A DNA stretch of 64,000 nucleotides from an uncultured Lentisphaerota bacterium (GCA_903896925.1 CAITZM010000175.1:92579-156578), one strand, 5' to 3'; shown: positions 15,234 to 24,511, counted from the stretch's first letter. Notes: a model not told the origin generated them from the sequence alone. A program made the numbers and translations.

Positions 15234-17246
15234 ATGGATAAGCCAAGCAAGCAAACGGTTCGCATAGGATTTTATATCTGCCACTGCGGCTCGAACATTG
15301 CCGCCATGGTGGATTGTCCGGCCGTGGCCCGGTTTGTCGGGACCCTGCCGCACGTCGTGCTCTCGCGCGACTACAAGTACATGTGTTCCGACCCCGGTCA
15401 GGAGCTGATCCAGAAGGACATCTCCGAGCACCAGCTCAACCGCGTGGTGGTGGCCTCGTGCTCGCCGCTGTTGCACGAGCACACGTTCCGCGGCGCCGTC
15501 GAGGCCGGCGGGCTGAACCCGTTCTTCTTCCACATGGTCAACATCCGCGAACACGACTCGTGGGTGCATACCGATCCGGCCGAGGCCACCGCGAAGGCCA
15601 AGGAGCTGGCGCACGCCGCGATCATGCGCGTGGCCATGCACAAGGCCTTGGAAGTGAAAAAAGTCCCGGTCCATCCGGACGTGCTCGTCGTCGGCGGCGG
15701 CATTGCGGGCATCCACGCGGCGCTGACGCTGGCGAACGCTGGCAAGAAGGTCTTCCTCGTCGAGCGCGAGCCGTCCATCGGCGGCCACATGGCCCAGTTC
15801 GACAAGACGTTCCCGACGCTCGACTGCGCGGCGTGCATCCTGACGCCGAAGATGTCGGCCGTCGGCACGCACCCGAACATCACGCTGCTCTCCTACTCCG
15901 AGGTCACCAAGCTCGACGGCTACGTGGGCAACTACACGGCGACCGTGAAGCGCAAACCCCGCTACATCAGCGAGGACAAGTGCACCGGCTGCCAGGAGTG
16001 CATCGCGAACTGTGTTTACAAGGAGCCGAAGTTCCCCGACGAGTTCAACGAGGGGCTCGGCAAGCGCAAGCCGGTCTACATCCCGTTCCCGCAGGCCACC
16101 CCGCAGGTGGTCGTGATCGACCCGCAGACCTGCCTGAACTTCCGCAACGGCGAGCTGACGGGCAAGTGCAAGAAGTCCTGCGTCGCCGCGTGCGGGGACA
16201 AGGAGGCGATCGATTTCAGCCAGACGGAAACCTTCCAGGAACTGAAAGTCGGCACGGTCATCGTCACGACCGGCTTCCAGGCCTTTGACGCGAAGCGCAT
16301 GCCGCAGTACGGCTACGGGAAATTCCCGAACGTGTACACCGCGCTCGAGATCGAGCGGCTGGTCAACACGTCCGGCCCGACCGCCGGCCACGTCGTCCTG
16401 CGCGACGGGAAGACGGAGCCCAGGAGCATCGGCATCATCCACTGCGTCGGCAGCCGCGACAAGAAGACCAACCGCTGGTGCTCGCGCGTGTGCTGCATGT
16501 TCTCGCTGAAGCTCGCGCATCTCCTCAAGGAGCACACCGGCGCCGAAGTCTATAATTTCTACATCGACATGCGCGCGCCGGGCAAGGGCTACGAGGAATT
16601 CTACGACAAGCTGCTTGAGGAGGGCGTGCACTTCATCCGCGGGCGCGTCGGCGAGGTCACGGACTGGGCCCGGACGCCGGACGAGGAGGGCAAGCTGGTC
16701 ATCCGCGTCGAGGATACGCTCGCCGGCTACGTGCGGCGCATCCCCTTCGACATGGTCGTGCTCGCCACCGGTCTCGAGCCCCACGCCGATGCGCAGGACG
16801 TGCGCCGGATGCTTAACATGAGCTGCGGGTCGGAAGGCTTCTTCCTCGAGCGCCACCCGAAACTGGCGCCGGTCAGCACCTTCACCGAGGGCATCTTCCT
16901 CGCCGGCTGCTGCCAGGGTCCGCGCGACATCCCCGACACCGTCGCCCAGGCCGGCGCCGCCGCCGCCGAGGCGCTCGCCCTGATCGACAAGGGCTTCATC
17001 GAGCAGGAGCCGAACACCGCCTTCATCCTCGAGGACGAGTGCTGCGGCTGCAAGTCCTGCATCCCGCTGTGCCCCTATACCGCGATCACGTTCGACGCCG
17101 CCAATAAGAAGGCCGTGATCAACGAGGCGCTCTGCAAGGGCTGCGGCACCTGTGTCGCCGCGTGCCCGTCCGGCACGATCGTTCAGAACCTGTTCGACGA
17201 CGAGGAAATCTTCAGCGAAATCGAGGGAGTGCTCGCCCATGAGTAA
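15234..17246 (+). CDS. hdrA: Heterodisulfide reductase subunit A (HdrA), bifurcating flavoprotein
   Basis: A 670-residue protein. It has the N-terminal CHCG motif (Cys16, 18), a FAD-binding VVGGGIAGIHAAL (about 151-163), a further cluster site CTGCQECIANC, the segment CKKSCVAACG, and a C-terminal pair of ferredoxin motifs CCGCKSCIPLCP and CKGCGTCVAACP. This is the full-length HdrA layout; the flavin splits electron pairs from hydrogen between ferredoxin and the HdrB acceptor. The Shine-Dalgarno GGAG lies ten bases before the ATG. Its end overlaps mvhD by eight bases. Confidence 0.94.
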   Translation: MDKPSKQTVRIGFYICHCGSNIAAMVDCPAVARFVGTLPHVVLSRDYKYMCSDPGQELIQKDISEHQLNRVVVASCSPLLHEHTFRGAVEAGGLNPFFFHMVNIREHDSWVHTDPAEATAKAKELAHAAIMRVAMHKALEVKKVPVHPDVLVVGGGIAGIHAALTLANAGKKVFLVEREPSIGGHMAQFDKTFPTLDCAACILTPKMSAVGTHPNITLLSYSEVTKLDGYVGNYTATVKRKPRYISEDKCTGCQECIANCVYKEPKFPDEFNEGLGKRKPVYIPFPQATPQVVVIDPQTCLNFRNGELTGKCKKSCVAACGDKEAIDFSQTETFQELKVGTVIVTTGFQAFDAKRMPQYGYGKFPNVYTALEIERLVNTSGPTAGHVVLRDGKTEPRSIGIIHCVGSRDKKTNRWCSRVCCMFSLKLAHLLKEHTGAEVYNFYIDMRAPGKGYEEFYDKLLEEGVHFIRGRVGEVTDWARTPDEEGKLVIRVEDTLAGYVRRIPFDMVVLATGLEPHADAQDVRRMLNMSCGSEGFFLERHPKLAPVSTFTEGIFLAGCCQGPRDIPDTVAQAGAAAAEALALIDKGFIEQEPNTAFILEDECCGCKSCIPLCPYTAITFDAANKKAVINEALCKGCGTCVAACPSGTIVQNLFDDEEIFSEIEGVLAHE

Positions 17247-17766
17247 CGAATGGCAACCGCGCATCGTTGCGTTTTTCTGCAACTGGTGCACCTACACCGC
17301 GGCGGACCTGGCCGGCGTCTCGCGCCTGAAGTACGCCTCCAACACGCGCGTCATCCGGCTGATGTGCTCCGGCCGCGTGGACCCGCAGTTCATCCTCGAC
17401 GCGCTCGCCAAGGGCGCCGACGCCGTCCTCATCGGCGGCTGCCATCCCTTCGACTGCCACTATGCCGAGGGGAACTACAAGTGCCTGCGCCGGTTCCAGC
17501 TGCTCAAGCGCATGCTGATGGACATGGGCATCGAGGCCGGGCGCTTGCGGCTGGAGTGGATCTCCGCCGCCGAGGGCGAGAAGGTCAAGCGCGTGATCAA
17601 CGAACTGACCGAGACCGTCCGCCAGCTCGGCCCGCTCGGCATCCCGCAGCAGTTCGCCGAATGGGACAAGGAAATGGAACAGTTCGCCGCCCACGTGGAG
17701 GCGGGTGAGGCGTTGAAGACGCCCTGCGCCGAACATGCCCCGACCCAGGAGCCCGCTCATGTCTAA
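17239..17766 (+). CDS. mvhD: Hydrogenase iron-sulfur subunit MvhD
   Basis: A 175-residue protein of the MvhD/FlpD family. Motifs FFCNWCTYTAADLAG and GGCHPFDCHYAEGN carry the Cys ligands of its [2Fe-2S] cluster. MvhD links the NiFe hydrogenase to HdrA. The ATG at 17239 lies inside the last codons of hdrA (8-base overlap), and its own end overlaps mvhG the same way, which points to translational coupling and fixed stoichiometry. Confidence 0.92.
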   Translation: MSNEWQPRIVAFFCNWCTYTAADLAGVSRLKYASNTRVIRLMCSGRVDPQFILDALAKGADAVLIGGCHPFDCHYAEGNYKCLRRFQLLKRMLMDMGIEAGRLRLEWISAAEGEKVKRVINELTETVRQLGPLGIPQQFAEWDKEMEQFAAHVEAGEALKTPCAEHAPTQEPAHV

Positions 17767-18733
17767 ACCCAAAGTCGCTTTCTACTGGTGTGCCTCGTGC
17801 GGCGGCTGCGAAGAGACCGTCGTGGACCTCGCCGAGGATATTCTCGGCGTGGTCGAAAAGGTGGACATCGTCCTCTGGCCGGTTGCGATGGACTTCAAGT
17901 ACAAGGACATCGAGGCCATGCCCGACAAGTCCATCACCGCCACCTTCCTCAACGGGGCGATCCGTTCGACCGAGCAGGAGGAGATGGCGCGTATGCTGCG
18001 CCGCAAGAGCGTGTTCCTGATCGCCTACGGCGCCTGCGCGCACACCGGCGGCATCCCGGCGCTCGCCAACCAGTTCCCGCGCGAGCAGATCCTCAAGTTC
18101 AACTACGAGGATGCTCCCACGCTCGTCCCGGGCGAGAAGACGCGCCCGCAGCTCTCGTGCACCGAGGACGGCCGCACGGTGACACTGCCCCAGCTGCACA
18201 ACGTGGTGCGCGCCCTCGACCAGGTCGTGGACGTGGACTACTACGTCCCCGGCTGCCCTCCGACCCCGAAAATAACGCGCGCTGCCGTGGACGCGCTGCT
18301 CTCCGGCAACCTCCCCCCTAAGGGCACGGTCATCGGCCCGGACCACGCGCTGTGCGAAGAGTGCGAGCGCAAGGACACCAAGCCCGACAAGTGGGACTTC
18401 GTCGAGTTTAAGCGGCCGCATCAGAAATTGATGGATGAGAAATGCTTTCTCGCGCAGGGCGTCGTTTGCATGGGCCCGGCCACGCGCGCCGGCTGCGAAG
18501 CGGCCTGCACCTCCGGCGGCATGCCCTGCACCGGTTGCTTCGGCGGGACCTCCCGCGTGCGCGACCAGGGCGCCAAGATCCTGTCCTCGATCTGCTCCAA
18601 CCTCGCCGCGAAGGAGGAGGACGAGATCGACAAGACGCTCGCCGGCATCCCCGATCCCGTCGGCACCTTCTACCGCTACGGTCTGGCCAAGAGCATCCTC
18701 CGCCGCAAGCTGAACCTTCCCTCCAACCCTTGA
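17759..18733 (+). CDS. mvhG: [NiFe] hydrogenase small subunit, group 3c (MvhG)
   Basis: A 324-residue small subunit without a Tat signal, as expected for cytoplasmic group 3 enzymes. Ligands for the proximal cluster begin at CASCGGCEE (Cys11, 14, 17), with further Cys in YGACAHTGG and GCPPTP. A C-terminal Cys-rich part (CEEC, CMGPATRAGCEAAC, CTGC) holds the extra clusters. It forms the core dimer with MvhA. It overlaps mvhD by eight bases and is separated from mvhA by 15. Confidence 0.93.
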   Translation: MSKPKVAFYWCASCGGCEETVVDLAEDILGVVEKVDIVLWPVAMDFKYKDIEAMPDKSITATFLNGAIRSTEQEEMARMLRRKSVFLIAYGACAHTGGIPALANQFPREQILKFNYEDAPTLVPGEKTRPQLSCTEDGRTVTLPQLHNVVRALDQVVDVDYYVPGCPPTPKITRAAVDALLSGNLPPKGTVIGPDHALCEECERKDTKPDKWDFVEFKRPHQKLMDEKCFLAQGVVCMGPATRAGCEAACTSGGMPCTGCFGGTSRVRDQGAKILSSICSNLAAKEEDEIDKTLAGIPDPVGTFYRYGLAKSILRRKLNLPSNP

Positions 18734-18748
18734 GGCATAAGAACCGTT

Positions 18749-20278
18749 ATGAATTCCGAAGCTGAAAAAGTCTTTAATGCCGGTGCTGTCCGCGCGAATG
18801 CCGCCTACGCCGGCGCGCGCCGCAACATCACGATCAACCCCATCACCCGCCTCGAAGGCCACGGCAAAATCGATATCTTCCTCGACGGCAAGGGTGATGT
18901 CGAACGCGCCTATCTACAGGTGCCGGAGCTGCGCGGCTTCGAGGTTTTCAGCCTCGGCCGGCCCGCCGAGGACATGCCGCAGATCACCAGTCGCATCTGC
19001 GGCGTCTGCCCCACGGCCCATCACATGGCCGCGACCAAGGCGCTCGACAGCCTCTACAACGTCGAGCCGACCTCCGCGGGCCGTAAGATCCGCGAGTTGG
19101 TCTACAACGCCTTCACGCTGGAAGATCATGCGCTGCACGTCTTCGTCCTGGGTGGTCCCGACTTTATCGTCGGCCCCGAGGCACCGCCGGAACTGCGCAA
19201 CATCGTCGGCGTCATCGGCAAGGTCGGCCTCGAGGCGGGTAAAAAGGTCATCTCGATGCGCCGCCGCGTCCGCGAGATCACGAGCTACTTCGGCGGCAAG
19301 GTCGTGCATCCCGTGCTCGGCCTGCCCGGCGGCGTCAGCAAGGCGCTCAAGGCCGAGGATCTGGCGAAGTTCAAGGAACTCGCCAAGGACGGCGTCGAGT
19401 TCGCCGACTGGACGCTCGGCGTCTTCAACGCGATCGTCCTCGACAATCCCGATTACGTGACGATGATCACGTCCGACGCCTATACCCACAAGACCTGCTA
19501 CATGGGCACGGTGGACGCCAACAACAAGGTCAACTTCTACGACGGTGCGACCCGTGTCGTCGACTGCAACGGCAAGGAAGTCTGCAAGTTCACCGCGCGG
19601 CAATACCGCGACTTCATCGCCGAGCACACCGAACCGTGGTCCTACATGAAGTTCACCTTCCTCAAGAACCGCGGCTGGAACGGGTTTGCCGAAGGACCTG
19701 AGAGCAGCATCTACTCCGTCGGCCCGCTCGCGCGGCTCAACGCCGCCGACGGGATGGCCACGCCCAAGGCGCAGGCGGCCTACGAGGAGTTTTACAAGAC
19801 CCTTGGCGGCAAGCCGGTCCACCACACGCTAGCCAACCACTGGGCGCGCGTCATCGAGATGATCTACGCCGCCGAGCGGATCGAGGAGTTGCTGAACGAT
19901 CCCGAGATCACCAGCCCCGACGTGCGCCGCATCCCGACCGCCATCCCCACCGAGGGCATGGGCATCGTCGAGGCCCCGCGCGGCACGCTGTTCCACCATT
20001 ACAAGACTGATGCGAACGGCCTGATCACGATGGCGAACATGGTCGTCGCCACCGGCAACAACGCCGCCCGCATCGCCATGAGCGTCGACCGCGCCGCCAA
20101 GGGACTGATCAAGGGCGGACACGTCACTGAGGGCCTGCTGAACAAGGTCGAGATGGCCTTCCGCGCCTACGACCCGTGCCTCGGCTGCGCCACCCACACG
20201 CTCCCCGGGCACATGCCGCTGATGGCCAAGATCTACAATCCGCAGCGGGAAGTGATTCAGGAATTGATCCAAGACTGA
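18749..20278 (+). CDS. mvhA: [NiFe] hydrogenase large subunit, group 3c (MvhA)
   Basis: A 509-residue catalytic subunit. The NiFe ligands are in the L1 motif RICGVCPTAHH (Cys84, 87) and the L2 motif DPCLGCATH (Cys477, 480, His483). The 26 residues after His483 are longer than a usual cleaved peptide but otherwise normal; maturation by an endopeptidase is inferred. No hyp or endopeptidase gene is in the window. With MvhDG and HdrABC it oxidises or evolves H2 in a flavin-bifurcating complex. There is no strong Shine-Dalgarno before the ATG. Confidence 0.93.
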   Translation: MNSEAEKVFNAGAVRANAAYAGARRNITINPITRLEGHGKIDIFLDGKGDVERAYLQVPELRGFEVFSLGRPAEDMPQITSRICGVCPTAHHMAATKALDSLYNVEPTSAGRKIRELVYNAFTLEDHALHVFVLGGPDFIVGPEAPPELRNIVGVIGKVGLEAGKKVISMRRRVREITSYFGGKVVHPVLGLPGGVSKALKAEDLAKFKELAKDGVEFADWTLGVFNAIVLDNPDYVTMITSDAYTHKTCYMGTVDANNKVNFYDGATRVVDCNGKEVCKFTARQYRDFIAEHTEPWSYMKFTFLKNRGWNGFAEGPESSIYSVGPLARLNAADGMATPKAQAAYEEFYKTLGGKPVHHTLANHWARVIEMIYAAERIEELLNDPEITSPDVRRIPTAIPTEGMGIVEAPRGTLFHHYKTDANGLITMANMVVATGNNAARIAMSVDRAAKGLIKGGHVTEGLLNKVEMAFRAYDPCLGCATHTLPGHMPLMAKIYNPQREVIQELIQD

Positions 20279-20326
20279 TCGTCCTCGTCGTTGAACAACA
20301 GGCGAGGGCGCCGGCGTTTCTTCCCA

Positions 20327-20403
20327 TGTAGGGGCGCTGTCTTGCTGCGCCCGTTCGTTGCGCTTCCCACACACAGCGGGCGCAGCAAGACTGCGCCCCT
20401 ACA
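20327..20403. repeat. TGTAGGGGCGC...GCGCCCCTACA inverted repeat
   Basis: The left arm starts TGTAGGGGCGCTGTCTTGCT and the right arm is its reverse complement with one mismatch over about 27 bases, with about 23 bases between. A half-element with the same left arm occurs at 48877-48904. Confidence 0.85.
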
Positions 20404-20442
20404 AAGCATCTGCTTTTCCGTTTTTCCGGCCTTCGCATCAAT

Positions 20443-20461
20443 CTTTTCCAAACCTTGGAAG
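20443..20461. repeat. TTTTCCAAACCTTGGAA palindrome
   Basis: An intergenic copy of the recurring palindrome, with no promoter spacing to any gene. Confidence 0.75.
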
Positions 20462-20509
20462 TGCTCCGAACAACAGCCCCTTCTGGAGCGGTTGACTATA
20501 TCCGCTGAC

Positions 20510-20533
20510 GGCGGTCACAGACCGCCGCTACAG
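20510..20533. repeat. Variable-arm palindrome with CTACAG end
   Basis: GGCGGTC-aca-GACCGCC (20510-20526) followed by CTACAG (20528-20533). Confidence 0.75.
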
Positions 20534-20802
20534 CAGACGGCGCAGCAAAATTCCTGTGGGCGGGGCTTTCACGGCTTCGTGCGGCACTACGCCGGTGCGA
20601 GTAAGTCCCTCGAAATCAACCGGACACGAGCATGAGGAACACAGGAAAACAGGAACGACAAGAATTGCACTGCGAAAGACGCGCAGCGCGCGAATTGTCG
20701 GAGGCCGCGCCCAGTCCCACTCCGCCGCACCCCATAAAGGAACACAAGTCAGATTATTTATATGGCGGATGACCGGAGCGGAGCAGAAGGCTGCAGTCAT
20801 TT

Positions 20803-20828
20803 GGTAGGGCGGGCGCGCCGCGCCCGCC
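20803..20828. repeat. GGTAG variable-arm palindrome
   Basis: GGTAG followed by GGCGGGCGC-gcc-GCGCCCGCC. It has the same outer word and loop as the element at 63917-63942, but different arms. Confidence 0.75.
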
Positions 20829-21274
20829 GCCAGATAAACCAACCGGGAAAGCGGGAGGAAAGCCGGCCGAAAGAAAAATAGACGGACAGAAAAAAACAGA
20901 AGAAGGCATTTCATTAAAGCGGCAGTCGGAAATCTTCAATCATCCATTGCGAGATCCGCCGATGCAAATGGAGTTGCAGGCCCTCGCGAGCAAGCTGGAA
21001 GAATTGAACCGCCAAGGTGCCAAGCTCGCCAAGAAGAAAACCCAAGATGGAAGCCGTTAGAATCATCCGTCTCCTTAGTCCTCTGTCGGTCCACTCTTCA
21101 CCGGACTTGGCGAACTTGGCGTCATGGCGGTGGACCCTCAGCGGCTTCGCTGGCACCATCGTAACTCGTTTGTGTAGCCAGGTGTCTGCGCCGGCTTTTG
21201 TGGAAGTTGTGCGGCTCGCGAGGACGCTCGCCCTCCCGCGGGGATGTGTCAATTTACGGTTGAGGTCACGGGAC

Positions 21275-22129
21275 TTACTTACCCAAGCACTTTTCGATTG
21301 CTGCCGCCGTGTGGATGGCCGTCGTATCGAAGACGGGCAGGCCGATGTCTTTCTGCTGGAGCAGCAGCGGGATTTCAGTGCAGCCGAGGATGATGCCGGC
21401 GGCACCGTCTTCCTTGATGAGCCGTTCGATGATCTGCAGGAAACGGCGCTTGGCGGCCGGCTCGATCTGCCCCCGGCACAGTTCGTCGAAAATGATGGTG
21501 TTGATATAGTCGCGCTCCTGGAGGTTGGGCGTGACAACCTTGAGGCCGCGCCGCTCCAGCCGCCCGCGATAGAAGGGCTGCTCCATGGTGTACTTGGTGC
21601 CCAGCAACGCCACGGTGCGCACGCCCTTTGCCTGTACTGCGGCGGCGGTCGCATCGGCGATGTTCAGGATGGGGATTCCCACCTCTTTCTCGATGTGGTC
21701 GGCCTGCGAATTCAAGGTGTTGGAGGCGATGACGAGGAAGTCCGCGCCGCCGCGCTTGAGCCGCTGCGCGGCATCCACCAGGGTGGCACGCAGCGGCACC
21801 CAGTCGCCGCGATCGCTCAAGCGCTCCTGCTTGGAAAACTCGTCGAACTCGATGGAAAACATCAGAATCTGCGCGGAGTGCAGGCCACCCAAGCGGTCGC
21901 GGATCATCTCGTTCATCAGGCGATAGTATTCGGCGGACGAAACCCAGCTGACGCCGCCGATGATGCCGATGGTCTTGATCGGCTGTTGGGGTGTGACGGC
22001 CGTGCCCTGGAGCGATGCGCGGGCCGTCGCCTGCCGCGCATCCGCCGCGTTTTGCGTGGCGCATCCGCTGAACGCCATGCTGATCAAAAGTACCAGGCCC
22101 AACTGGTGCTGCTTCCCTATCGTGTTCAT
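21275..22129 (-). CDS. Aspartate/glutamate racemase-family lipoprotein
   Basis: A 284-residue protein. A lipoprotein signal (LGLVLLISMAFSGC, lipobox FSGC) is followed by a racemase domain: IGIIGGVSWVSSAEYYRLMNE, then ASNTLNSQADH, then LGCTEIPLL. In family enzymes two Cys act as acid and base, in CNT and GCTE. Here the first is Ser (SNT) and the second is kept, so normal two-base racemisation is doubtful; some members with Thr at the first site are active. Export as a lipoprotein is unusual for this family. I chose the ATG at 22129 because it begins the signal. It could bind or modify D-amino acids in the periplasm. Confidence 0.78.
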   Translation of the reverse strand: MNTIGKQHQLGLVLLISMAFSGCATQNAADARQATARASLQGTAVTPQQPIKTIGIIGGVSWVSSAEYYRLMNEMIRDRLGGLHSAQILMFSIEFDEFSKQERLSDRGDWVPLRATLVDAAQRLKRGGADFLVIASNTLNSQADHIEKEVGIPILNIADATAAAVQAKGVRTVALLGTKYTMEQPFYRGRLERRGLKVVTPNLQERDYINTIIFDELCRGQIEPAAKRRFLQIIERLIKEDGAAGIILGCTEIPLLLQQKDIGLPVFDTTAIHTAAAIEKCLGK

Positions 22130-22284
22130 CGATCGGTCTGCTTTCGTTAATAGTTGGATGAGCCACATTACCCATCCGTAGCGGTGCCACGTCTTGCGGG
22201 CACAGAAGTGGTGGACAGGCTAGGGCTACTTGCTTGTTATTCAAAGGTAAAGTAGCGGCACGTGTCGTGCGGATAAGCCTGTTG

Positions 22285-23157
22285 TCACGGCCTTGTCGTT
22301 GTCTCTTCCTCGCGACGGAAGACGGGCTGGACCGGCGCGATACCCAAGGTGGCCGCCACCTTCAGCGAGGCGGCCAGATCGTTCACGAGGGGGAATTCGA
22401 TGCCCAGGGCGAAGAGCGTCCGCAGTTGTTCGGGTTGGACGGTGCCAAAATAGTTGATGCGCACGCCGTGCTTCTTCAACTCCTTCACGTACCCCGGCAT
22501 GTTGGTGGATACCTTGCCGGTGAGTTGGATGAAGGCTGCTTTCCTGCTCACGGTCAGCTCGACGTAATCCCAGGCATCCCGCTGCCTTTCCATGTTGCAG
22601 ATTAGAATCTGGGGATTCACGGTTTGTGCCCCCTTGGCAGCGGCTGCATTGCATGCGAGGAAAGCCTGTTGGAGCCGACCCTGTTGGACGAGCACCTCGG
22701 CCGCCTGCCGGCCGGCTGCTTCATCGCCCTTGAGGTGGACATTGAGCCAGATGTTGACCGGCATCAGGGCGAGTGTCTCTTCCAGCGTGGGGATTTGCTC
22801 GCCTTTGAAGTCCGGCGACTTCCAGCTGCCCGCATCCAGCTGTCTCAGTTCCTGGAAGGTGAGCGCGGCAACTTTACCTTTCCCGTTCGTGGTCCGGTTG
22901 ACCGTGGGGTCGTGCATGATGACGAGCTTCTGATCCTTCGTCAGCTGCGCATCGAATTCGATCATGTGCGCGCCGCAGCGGATGGCCTCGCGAAAGGCGG
23001 CCAGGGTGTTCTCCGGATGGGTGCTCATCGCGCCGCGATGGGCGCACAGTCCGCGGCCGGGCAGCACCTCGGCGGCGGGCTGCACGTTGCTCCCGGCCCG
23101 GGCGCCACCGAGCCCCAGAAAAAGCAGCGCCACCAGAAATCGCAACGAAGGGTGCAT
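22285..23157 (-). CDS. Secreted glycerophosphodiester phosphodiesterase
   Basis: A 290-residue protein with a signal peptide (residues 1-21). The GDPD signature is plain: CAHRGAMSTHPENTLAAFREAI (catalytic His and Glu), HMIEFDAQLTKDQKLVIMHDPTVNRTTNG (Glu/Asp metal ligands and second His), and WLNVHLKG where a metal Glu is often KGE. It hydrolyses glycerophosphodiesters to an alcohol and glycerol-3-phosphate in the periplasm or outside. The ATG at 23157 starts the signal. It stands between genes of unrelated function, so is probably monocistronic. Confidence 0.85.
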   Translation of the reverse strand: MHPSLRFLVALLFLGLGGARAGSNVQPAAEVLPGRGLCAHRGAMSTHPENTLAAFREAIRCGAHMIEFDAQLTKDQKLVIMHDPTVNRTTNGKGKVAALTFQELRQLDAGSWKSPDFKGEQIPTLEETLALMPVNIWLNVHLKGDEAAGRQAAEVLVQQGRLQQAFLACNAAAAKGAQTVNPQILICNMERQRDAWDYVELTVSRKAAFIQLTGKVSTNMPGYVKELKKHGVRINYFGTVQPEQLRTLFALGIEFPLVNDLAASLKVAATLGIAPVQPVFRREEETTTRP

Positions 23158-23257
23158 AAGCTTGTCCGTCCATCGCCGTCGCCATTGTTCGGCTGAGCCG
23201 ATGCTACGGCGGCGCGGGTAGGGGAGGCAAGCGCGCAAAGGTGGCATCGCTACGCGC

Positions 23258-24511
23258 TCAATGGGCGGAAAGCTTGGCGTGCTCCCACGCCACGGCCCCG
23301 GGCGCGGACCAGGTAGGGATGCCCAAGCTGCTGCGCACGCGTTCCTGAACCAGCAGCGCCCGGCGGTACGCCCGTGTGATGCTTTCGTTTACCTTCGTGT
23401 CATACAGGTCCAGCAGCAGATTGCGGGGCGCGAACAGGCCTGACTTGGTGCGGTCCCGCCACGCTCTGACATAGCTCAGGTATTTCTCATAGTCGGCGTT
23501 CACCGTGGCCTCGGACAGGCCCTGCACCTCGCTGACCATCTCGGCCAGGCCCGCGGGCGTGATGCGCCGGTGCTCGGCGATCTTGCGTGAGAAGTCCAGG
23601 GTGGTTTTCTGGGAGTTGAGGATGTGCTTGGCCTGGGTGACGTTGAGTCCTTTCCAGCCCGCATTCAGCCAGGCGAAGTTGGCCACCGCGGTTTCGTTGG
23701 AACTGAGTGCGATGTAGACGCTCAGCGTGGTGGAATGAAATATTTGGGACGTCATCCAGGTCATGCCGGCGACATTCAGCCCCGGCTTTTCGCTGTAATA
23801 GAAGAGACCGCGGTCGAGCGGACCCACCAGGGCGCCGCGGTTGCTGAGGGTGGAAGGCGCGGTCGTTTCGGCACAGGAGAACAGGACCTCGCGGCCGCCG
23901 ACCTTGCACCGGAGAAACGTGCGCGTGTTGGCGTAGGAGAAATAACTGCCCGACTCCGGGTTCGGGGTGATTTCTTCCGTGCCCTTGATCTCGCTCGTCA
24001 CGTACTGTTGGGCGCCGGTCGGGCCCGCCTTGATGCAGGCATAGGCCTGCTGCATGGCGTTGCTGTCCTGGCAGGCCGAGTAACGCAGCGAGGCCGGGAA
24101 GACGGCGTAGTCGGGAATCCCGGGGTTGAAGTTGAGGTCCAGATAATGCTGCAAGGGCGCCGCGATTGTAACGATGTACGCCGCGCCTTCCGCGCTGGCG
24201 AGCGGCGGAAGTTTCCAGCCGCTGTCCTGGGCGCTCGCCTGGATGACGAAGTCGACCAGCGCGCTTTCCTCGGCCGGGATGAAGGGGTGCTGCCCGGGCT
24301 TGGCGACAAAAGCAAACAGGTGGTCCACCGCGCTTTTGGCGGAGGCGGGGAAGGGGCGCATGTTCTCGAGAATAGCGGCGGCCGAGGACGCCTGCTTGCC
24401 GGCTTCAACTGCGACCGGCGTGCCGCTGGTGTTGTCCTGGCCCGAGGCGGATGAGATGGTCGCGGCCCAACAAAAGGCAACCCCTGTCAAGATGGCCGGC
24501 AAAATGTTCAT
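23258..24511 (-). CDS. Secreted protein of unknown function
   Basis: I do not recognise this 417-residue protein. It starts with a signal peptide (MNILPAILTGVAFCWAATISSASG). The mature part has several Cys (CQDSNAMQQAYAC, LRCKVGG, FSCAETTAP) and a helical C-terminal half with SRKIAEHRRITPAGLAEMV and RAYRRALLVQERVRSSLG. No transmembrane segment follows the signal. The promoter TTGCGA-18-TAGAAT ends eight bases before the ATG, so the mRNA is likely leaderless. The next gene upstream is also a secreted unknown. Confidence 0.6.
   Translation of the reverse strand: MNILPAILTGVAFCWAATISSASGQDNTSGTPVAVEAGKQASSAAAILENMRPFPASAKSAVDHLFAFVAKPGQHPFIPAEESALVDFVIQASAQDSGWKLPPLASAEGAAYIVTIAAPLQHYLDLNFNPGIPDYAVFPASLRYSACQDSNAMQQAYACIKAGPTGAQQYVTSEIKGTEEITPNPESGSYFSYANTRTFLRCKVGGREVLFSCAETTAPSTLSNRGALVGPLDRGLFYYSEKPGLNVAGMTWMTSQIFHSTTLSVYIALSSNETAVANFAWLNAGWKGLNVTQAKHILNSQKTTLDFSRKIAEHRRITPAGLAEMVSEVQGLSEATVNADYEKYLSYVRAWRDRTKSGLFAPRNLLLDLYDTKVNESITRAYRRALLVQERVRSSLGIPTWSAPGAVAWEHAKLSAH

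Larger units (their letters stand above)
20279..21274. other. Long repeat-filled spacer without a supported gene
   Basis: Nearly 1 kb. It holds a 27-base inverted repeat (20327-20403), a TTTTCCAA palindrome (20443-20461), a CTACAG cassette (20510-20533), a block also found near 47.4 kb (about 20665-20740), a GGTAG cassette (20803-20828), and a 32-codon ORF at 20961-21059 that I do not trust. A repeat with 'acttggcgaacttggcg' at about 21100 resembles one at 49156-49235. Confidence 0.65.

Noticed and set aside
14796..17291. 831-codon open frame antisense to hdrA and hdrB
   Set aside because: hdrA and hdrB have complete cluster motifs on the plus strand; the antisense product has none.
20961..21059. 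32-codon ORF (MQMELQALASKLEEL...) in the spacer after mvhA
   Set aside because: Too short, no ribosome site, and within a repeat-filled region; may be a remnant of a larger gene.
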